Of a stretch of 64,000 nucleotides of DNA, positions 59,016 through 64,000 are shown piece by piece. Location: assembly GCA_037045055.1 (NCBI GenBank), contig JBAOHJ010000003.1, positions 620,001 through 684,000 on the forward strand. The letters run 5' to 3'. Within the stretch, counting starts at the first letter, position 1. Every line of letters starts with the position of its first letter. Source of the DNA: Phosphoribacter sp037045055 (GTDB lineage Bacteria; Actinomycetota; Actinomycetes; Actinomycetales; Dermatophilaceae). The notes below the pieces were generated by a model. It did no database searches and had not been told where the DNA came from. It saw nothing but the letters and a program-made list of their open reading frames with translations. The translations under genes were made by a program, and so were the position numbers.

Positions 59016-59054
59016 GGTCGTGCGGGCAGGTCGTGCGGGCAGGTCGTGCGGGCA
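59016..59054. repeat. 13-bp tandem repeat, three perfect copies
   Basis: GGTCGTGCGGGCA is repeated three times without gaps and followed by a further partial copy (GGTCG). It occupies most of the 91-bp divergent gap between the PHP gene and glpK and may affect both promoters. Confidence 0.9.
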
Positions 59055-59093
59055 GGTCGCGCGGCGGCCCTGCCGCTGTGCCACGCTGGCCCC

Positions 59094-60614
59094 ATGGCTG
59101 ATTTCGTCGGCGCGCTCGACCAGGGGACGACGAGCACGCGGTTCATGATCTTCGACCACGCCGGTCGACAGGTCGCCCGCCACCAGCTCGAACACGAGCA
59201 GATCCTGCCCCGGGCCGGCTGGGTGGAGCACAACCCGCTGGAGATCTGGGAGCGCACCCAGACCGTCATCGGGACCGCCCTGGCCACCGCCGGGCTCACC
59301 GCCGGCGACCTGGACTCCATGGGGGTGACCAACCAGCGGGAGACGACGATCGTCTGGGACCGGCATACCGGCCGTCCCTACGCCAACGCCCTGGTCTGGC
59401 AGGACACCCGCACCGCCGCCATCGCCGCCGCGCTGGATGCCGACGGGCGCGGAGAGGTCATCCGGGCCAAGGCCGGGCTGCCCCCGGCGACGTACTTCTC
59501 CGGTGGGAAGCTGCAGTGGCTGCTCGAGCACGTCCCGGGCCTGCGGGCTGCCGCCGAGCGTGGCGACGCGCTCTTCGGCACCCCCGACACCTGGGTGATC
59601 TGGAACCTCACCGGCGGCCCGCGCGGCGGCCGGCACGTCACCGACGTGACCAACGCCAGCCGCACCATGCTCATGGACCTGGTCGGGCTCGACTGGGACG
59701 ACGAGCTGCTGGGCTTCTTCGGGGTGCCCCGGGCGATGCTCCCGGCGATCCTGCCCAGCAGCGACCCGCACGGGTATGCCGCGACCGCGTCGCCGAGCGA
59801 CTGGGGCGGGTCGATCCGGATCACCGCCGACCTCGGCGACCAGCAGGCGGCGACCGTGGGGCAGGTGTGCTTCGCGGTCGGGGAGGCCAAGAACACCTAC
59901 GGCACGGGGAACTTCATGCTGCTCAACACCGGCACCGAGCCGGTGCGCTCCCGGGCCGGCCTGCTCACCACGGTGGCCTACCGGATGGGCACCGCGCCGG
60001 CGGTGTACGCCCTGGAGGGTTCCATCGCGGTCACCGGCAGCGCGGTCCAGTGGCTGCGCGACCAGCTGGGGATCATCCGCGACGCCGCCGAGGTGGAGAC
60101 GTTGGCCGCCTCCGTCGCCGACGCCGGGGGTATCTACTTCGTGCCGGCGTTCTCCGGCCTGTTCGCACCGTACTGGCGCTCCGACGCCCGCGGGGCGGTG
60201 GTGGGGCTCTCGCGCTTCAACACCGCCGGGCACCTGGCCCGGGCGACCCTGGAGGCGATCTGCTACCAGACCAAGGACGTCGCCGACGCGATGACCCTGG
60301 ATAGCGGGGTCCGCCTGGACACCCTCAAGGTCGACGGAGGCGTCACCGCCAACGCCCTGTGCATGCAGATCCAGGCCGACATCCTCGGCGTCGAGGTGAG
60401 CAAGCCGGTCGTCGCCGAGACGACCGCGTTGGGCGCGGCGTACGGAGCTGGCCTGGCCACCGGCTTCTGGCGGACCACCGACGAGCTGCGCGACAACTGG
60501 CGCCAGGACCAGCGCTGGTCGCCGCGGTGGTCGGACGACCAACGCGCCGACGGGTATGCCGGCTGGCGCAAGGCGGTCGAACGCACCCTCGACTGGGTGG
60601 ACGTGTCTGGCTGA
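59094..60614 (+). CDS. glpK: Glycerol kinase
   Basis: A 506-residue FGGY-family kinase that makes glycerol 3-phosphate. Landmarks are the N-terminal ALDQGTTSTRFMIFD phosphate-binding motif, glycerol-binding GWVEHNP and LVWQDTRT, and the FGGY signature region GVTANALCMQIQADILG with VDGG. Length matches the family. glpD lies 830 bp downstream on the same strand, separated by a decayed gene and a repeat. No glpF is present in the window. Confidence 0.97.
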   Translation: MADFVGALDQGTTSTRFMIFDHAGRQVARHQLEHEQILPRAGWVEHNPLEIWERTQTVIGTALATAGLTAGDLDSMGVTNQRETTIVWDRHTGRPYANALVWQDTRTAAIAAALDADGRGEVIRAKAGLPPATYFSGGKLQWLLEHVPGLRAAAERGDALFGTPDTWVIWNLTGGPRGGRHVTDVTNASRTMLMDLVGLDWDDELLGFFGVPRAMLPAILPSSDPHGYAATASPSDWGGSIRITADLGDQQAATVGQVCFAVGEAKNTYGTGNFMLLNTGTEPVRSRAGLLTTVAYRMGTAPAVYALEGSIAVTGSAVQWLRDQLGIIRDAAEVETLAASVADAGGIYFVPAFSGLFAPYWRSDARGAVVGLSRFNTAGHLARATLEAICYQTKDVADAMTLDSGVRLDTLKVDGGVTANALCMQIQADILGVEVSKPVVAETTALGAAYGAGLATGFWRTTDELRDNWRQDQRWSPRWSDDQRADGYAGWRKAVERTLDWVDVSG

Positions 60615-60782
60615 CCGGGGGGCTCGGTGGGTAGGGGGTGACCATAGCGTGGCGGCAGATTGCGGGGCCGGCCGCAGGTGACGCCCTCAGGGCCGGCCGC
60701 GGGGGCGCCTGTGGACGACCGGACGCCGGTCGATAGGGATGTGAATAACGTTGGGCCGGAACGCAATCGGCTCAGCTCCCCC

Positions 60783-60825
60783 TTGACGGCTCGCTCACCC
60801 CTCGCTACTCTGGACATATGTTCGA
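60783..60825 (+). promoter_or_regulatory. Leaderless promoter with LexA (SOS) box of the DUF222/HNH remnant
   Basis: TTGACG (60783-60788), a 17-bp spacer and TACTCT (60806-60811) end seven bases before ATG 60818, so transcription would start at the start codon. CTGGACATATGTTCGA (60810-60825) matches the actinobacterial SOS box TCGAACATATGTTCGA at 13 of 16 positions and overlaps both the -10 box and the ATG. In mycobacteria several genes of this family carry LexA boxes there. Confidence 0.7.
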
Positions 60826-61230
60826 AGAGCCCCGCACCCCGGCGGAGCCGTCTCGGGCTCCCCGGACATCGCGAGCCTGCGGCGGGGCATCGAGCGCACC
60901 CGGCGTGAGATCGCGGCGCTCGCGGAGTCGATCTGGCGGGTCGACTCCGGCGACCTCGGCCCGTTGCTTGTGCAGGTGGCGGCCCTGCGTGACGCCGTGG
61001 ATTCGGCTGCGGTCCTCATCGCCGAGCAGGCTCACACCCGCGGGGTCGTCGCCGAGTCGACCTGCGCCAATGCCCGCCAGTGGGTGTCCGCGCACGACTG
61101 TGGGTCGACCTCGGTGGCCAATTCAGCCCTGCTGTGCGAGCGCCACCACACGGTGGTCCATCGAGACCGCCTTACCGCAAACGTCGACGACCAGGGCGTC
61201 CGGTGGGGTCTGATCGCCGCCGCTGCCTGA
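60818..61230 (+). pseudogene. Remnant of a DUF222/HNH endonuclease (13E12 repeat family) gene
   Basis: Two pieces of a normally ~400-residue DUF222-HNH protein remain. MFEEPRT from ATG 60818 is the usual start. After a frame change the DUF222 N-terminal region follows (LRRGIERTRREIAALAES ... VVAESTCANARQWVSAHD). The core of DUF222 is missing, and the text jumps directly to the HNH end, SALLCERHHTVVHRDRLTANV, stopping at 61230. At least one frameshift and a large internal deletion are therefore present. Members are multi-copy in many actinobacterial genomes. The promoter and LexA box are still intact. Confidence 0.8.
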
Positions 61231-61300
61231 CGTTCCAGGACGACGGCGACGGTGCTCGATCCGATCCCGAGGTGGCAGTGCACCCGAGAGCACGCCACGC

Positions 61301-61372
61301 CGCGAGCACCGAGCATTCGCCCGCCGCGAGCACCGCGCAATCGCCCGCCGCGAGCACCGTGCATTCGCCCGC
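61301..61372. repeat. 24-bp tandem repeat, three copies
   Basis: Three 24-bp units (61301, 61325 and 61349) beginning CGCGAGCACCG are about 90 % identical. They lie in the 213-bp gap between the DUF222/HNH remnant and glpD. There are no spacers, so it is not a CRISPR array. Confidence 0.9.
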
Positions 61373-61443
61373 GCCCGGTCATCTCAAGCCACGTGACCCA
61401 TCGCACGGCTGCACCCGGCGACGACGCCTGAAACACTGGGCGC

Positions 61444-63149
61444 ATGAGCAGCACCGTCGCCCTCTCCCCGGCATACCGGGCTCAGGCCATCGACCGGCTT
61501 GCCGGCGGCACGGAGCTCGACATCATGGTCATCGGCGGCGGGGTCGTGGGGTGCGGGAGTGCGCTCGACGCGGTGACCCGAGGCCTGACCACCGGCCTGG
61601 TGGAGCAGCGCGACTTCGCCTCCGGCACCTCCAGCCGCAGCAGCAAGCTCGTCCACGGCGGCCTGCGCTACCTGGAGATGCTCGACTTCGGCCTGGTCAA
61701 GGAGGCGCTGGCGGAGCGGGGGCTGCTGCTCACCCGGCTCGCCCCCCACCTGGTGCGGCCGGTGCCCTTCCTCTACCCCCTGACCAGGAAGCTCGTCGAG
61801 CGCCCGTACGTCGAGGCCGGGCTCACCCTCTACGACACCATGGCCCGCAGCAGCGGCACCGACGCCGGTATGCCGTGGCACCGGCACCTCTCGCGTCGCC
61901 AGGCGCTGCGGATCGCCCCCGCCCTGCGCCGCGAGGCGCTCGTCGGTGCGGTGCAGTACTACGACGCCAAGGTCGACGACGCCCGGCACACCATGGAGCT
62001 GGCGCGGACCGCCGCGACCTACGGCGCCGCCGTGGCCACCCGGGTGGCCGCGGTGGGGTTCCTCCGTCAGGGCGAGCGGGTCACCGGCGTCCGGGCGCTG
62101 GACAAGGTCACCGGACGCGAGTTCGAGGTGCACGCCCGCCAGATCGTCAACGCCACCGGCGTGTGGACCGACGACACGCAGGCGATGATCGGCGAGCGCG
62201 GGCAGTTCCACGTGCGGGCGTCCAAAGGCATCCACCTGGTCGTGCCCCGCGACCGGATCCACTCCACCTCGGGGATCATCCTGCGCACCGCCACCTCGGT
62301 CCTGTTCGTCATCCCCTGGGGTCGGCACTGGATCATCGGCACGACCGACACCGACTGGGCCCTGGACAAGGCGCACCCGGCGGCCACCTCGGCCGACATC
62401 GCCTACCTGCTGGACAACGTCAACACCGTCCTCACCACGCACCTGACCCAGCAGGACGTCGAGGGCGTGTACGCCGGGCTGCGGCCGCTGCTGGCCGGCG
62501 AGAGCGACCAGACCTCGGCGCTCTCGCGTGAGCACGTCGTCGCCCACCCGGCCCCGGGACTGGTCGTCGTCGCCGGAGGCAAGTACACGACCTACCGGGT
62601 CATGGCCAAGGACGCCATCGACGAGGCGGCCCGGGCCCTCGGCGGGGACCTGCCGGCCAGCGTCACCGCGGAGATCCCGATGGTCGGCGCGGTCGGCTAC
62701 CACGCGATGTGGAACGGCCGGACCCGCCTGGCCAGGCAGTCCGGCCTGCACGTCGAGCGGATCGAGAAGATGCTCATGCGCCACGGGGTGCTCACCACCG
62801 AGATCCTCGACCTCGTCGCGGCGGACCCGGGGCTGGGCCAGCCGCTGCCCGGGGGGAGGACTACCTGCAGGCCGAGATCGTGTACGCCGCGTCGCACGAG
62901 GGGGCCCGGCACCTCGACGACATCCTCGCGAGGCGGACCAGGCTGTCCATCGAGACGTGGGACCGCGCGGTCGGTGCGGCCCGACCCGCCGCCCGGCTGG
63001 TCGCACCGGTGCTCGGCTGGGACGCGGCGACGCAGGACGAGGAGGTCGCCCACTACGAGCAGCGGGTCGCCGCCGAGCGGATCTCGCAGACCATGCCCGA
63101 CGACGCCTCGGCCGACGCGGCCCGGCTGGCCGCCCCCGACCGCGGCTGA
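61444..63149 (+). pseudogene. glpD: Glycerol-3-phosphate dehydrogenase gene with a single-base frameshift
   Basis: A FAD-dependent glycerol-3-phosphate dehydrogenase of about 568 residues if repaired. The FAD fold is IMVIGGGVVGCGSALDAV, followed by FASGTSSRSSKLVHGGLRYLE and TTDTDWALD later. At 62851-62856 the text has six Gs where seven are needed: before it the protein reads DPGLGQPLPG, and after it the next frame continues EDYLQAEIVYAASHEGARHLDDIL to the natural stop at 63149. The enzyme oxidises the product of GlpK and passes electrons to the quinone pool. A homopolymer error in the sequence is as likely as a real mutation; a functional gene is probable in the organism. Confidence 0.85.
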
Positions 63150-63241
63150 GCGGCTCGCTGCGGCGCCTGGTCTCACCGAGCATCCCCCGGTCGGCCGGCG
63201 CAGGCGGCATCCCGGCGCGCCTGCCGTGGCACGATGACCCG

Positions 63242-64000
63242 GTGAGCGAGCAGCAGAAGCGGTCCGACAACCGCCCGCGTCCGACGACCGAGCAGTTCCG
63301 GGCCTTCGTCCGTCAGGGCTGGGCGCCGCGCGAGGTCGCGTCGACGCCGCGGGCCGCGGTCGCCCCGTATGCCGCCGCCCGCCGCGCCACGGTGTCCGAG
63401 CAGTTCCCCGTCCAGCGGCTGGTGATCCCGGCCGGCGGGCTGAAGATCCGCTCCAACGACTGCGACTACCCGTTCCGCGCGCACAGCGCGTTCGCCCACC
63501 TCACCGGCCAGGGCGCCGAAGCCGAGCCCGACTCGGTCCTTGTCCTGACGCCGCGGCCCGACGGTGGTCACGACGCGGTCCTGTACTTCCGACCGCTGGC
63601 CGGCCAGGACACCGAGGAGTTCTTCGCCGACACCCGGGTGGGCGAGTTCTGGGTGGGGGCCCGACCGACCCTCGCCGACGTCGAGGCAGCCCTGGGCATC
63701 CGGACCCGGCATGTCGAGGAGTTGCCCGACGCCCTGGCCAAGGACGCCGGGGTGGTGACCATCCGCGTGGTCCGCGACGCCGACCGCGACGTCGCCGCCC
63801 TCGTGGACCGGATCCGCGCCGAGGCCGGCCTCGCGGTCACCGACGCGACCGTCGAGGCGGACGACGAGCTGGCGGCATACCTGTCGGTGCTGCGGATGAC
63901 CAAGGACGACTGGGAGGTCCAGCAGCTGCGCGCGGCGATGGACGCCACGCTCGTGGGCTTCGAGGCGGTGATCGCCGCCCTGCCGCAGGCCACCGAGGGC
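63242..64000 (+). CDS. pepP: Xaa-Pro aminopeptidase (aminopeptidase P), N-terminal part
   Basis: The first 253 residues of an M24-family aminopeptidase P; the catalytic pita-bread domain lies beyond the window. GTG 63242 starts a short basic tail, then the aminopeptidase P N-terminal domain (SNDCDYPFRAHSAFAHLTG near residue 76, then TRVGEFWVGARPT). The linker helix LRMTKDDWEVQQLRAAMDAT leads into the catalytic domain. It should remove N-terminal residues before proline. It is an independent gene after glpD with 92 bp between. Confidence 0.92.
   Translation, partial: MSEQQKRSDNRPRPTTEQFRAFVRQGWAPREVASTPRAAVAPYAAARRATVSEQFPVQRLVIPAGGLKIRSNDCDYPFRAHSAFAHLTGQGAEAEPDSVLVLTPRPDGGHDAVLYFRPLAGQDTEEFFADTRVGEFWVGARPTLADVEAALGIRTRHVEELPDALAKDAGVVTIRVVRDADRDVAALVDRIRAEAGLAVTDATVEADDELAAYLSVLRMTKDDWEVQQLRAAMDATLVGFEAVIAALPQATEG

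Larger units (their letters stand above)
422..63882. repeat. Dispersed over-represented motif GTATGCC/GGCATAC
   Basis: I counted about 73 copies by eye, about 34 as GTATGCC and 39 as GGCATAC on the given strand, usually extended to GTATGCCG. They occur inside genes in several frames and in intergenic gaps. A simple base-composition estimate predicts about five. See findings for codon evidence and possible roles. Confidence 0.8.

Noticed and set aside
60818..61230. An active HNH homing endonuclease or mobile element
   Set aside because: The coding sequence has a frameshift and lacks the DUF222 core, and no terminal repeats or target duplications are visible.
61301..61372. Possible CRISPR array
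   Set aside because: The copies are directly adjacent with no spacers, and there are no cas genes. The RecB/Cas4-like nuclease at 57-58 kb is a housekeeping type.
422..63882. GTATGCC as a KOPS-type chromosome segregation signal
   Set aside because: KOPS-like signals are strongly skewed to one strand within a replichore; here the orientations are nearly equal (about 34 and 39).

Overview
The window reads as chromosome of a very GC-rich actinobacterium (roughly 73-75 % G+C by eye). Third codon positions are almost always G or C, GTG starts and 4-nt GTGA/ATGA gene overlaps are common, and actinobacterial marker genes are present: whiB7, adnA/adnB, mycoredoxin, uvrD2, moeZ, DUF3107 and UPF0182. 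Gene content and a DUF222/HNH remnant suggest Micrococcales, perhaps the Intrasporangiaceae group, but the sequence alone does not fix the genus. I see no prophage, insertion sequence, CRISPR array or secondary-metabolite cluster.

Layout. 1-9.3 kb: end of a type II NADH dehydrogenase; a periplasmic copper-chaperone/DyP-peroxidase pair; a TetR-controlled MFS exporter; a frameshifted SRPBCC gene overlapping its own TetR regulator; a PLP enzyme, an alpha/beta hydrolase and a YciI protein. 9.3-20.3 kb: malQ, a five-gene peptide ABC importer that ends in a P1-type aminopeptidase, alanine dehydrogenase and a secreted trypsin-like protease. 20.5-58 kb: tRNA-fMet, then a long run whose order matches, from memory, the Mycobacterium tuberculosis Rv3193c-Rv3213c neighbourhood: UPF0182, PDZ/Lon-type protease, Zincin_2 protein, ABC1 kinase, whiB7, uvrD2, mycoredoxin, nudC, adnB/adnA, moeZ, TetR, DUF3107, ferritin-like protein, DEAD-box helicase and ParA. 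Interleaved are moaE, an SDR, a Nudix gene, YwiC-like and metallopeptidase genes, an HhH-GPD glycosylase, PPK2 and an alkyltransferase-like gene. 58-64 kb: PHP phosphoesterase, glpK, a decayed LexA-box DUF222/HNH gene, a frameshifted glpD and the start of an Xaa-Pro aminopeptidase.

Working together: the core region is rich in DNA repair (AdnAB, UvrD2, HhH-GPD, ATL, a RecB-family nuclease), antibiotic and redox stress response (WhiB7 with its attenuated leader, mycoredoxin, NudC) and molybdenum-cofactor/sulfur-carrier chemistry (MoaE, MoeZ). The peptide importer plus aminopeptidase plus alanine dehydrogenase form a plausible peptide-use unit, and glpK/glpD form a glycerol-use unit.

The most unusual signal is not a gene. 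The heptamer GTATGCC/GGCATAC occurs about 73 times, about equally on both strands, roughly once per 0.9 kb and more than tenfold above a simple composition estimate. It is maintained in several reading frames by otherwise rare codons (TAT, GCA, ATA, GGT). Two copies form a perfect 26-bp palindrome upstream of the DEAD-box helicase. This looks like a genome-wide DNA-level signal whose function I cannot assign. Two single-base frameshifts in homopolymer-like runs (SRPBCC and glpD) may be sequencing errors or real mutations.
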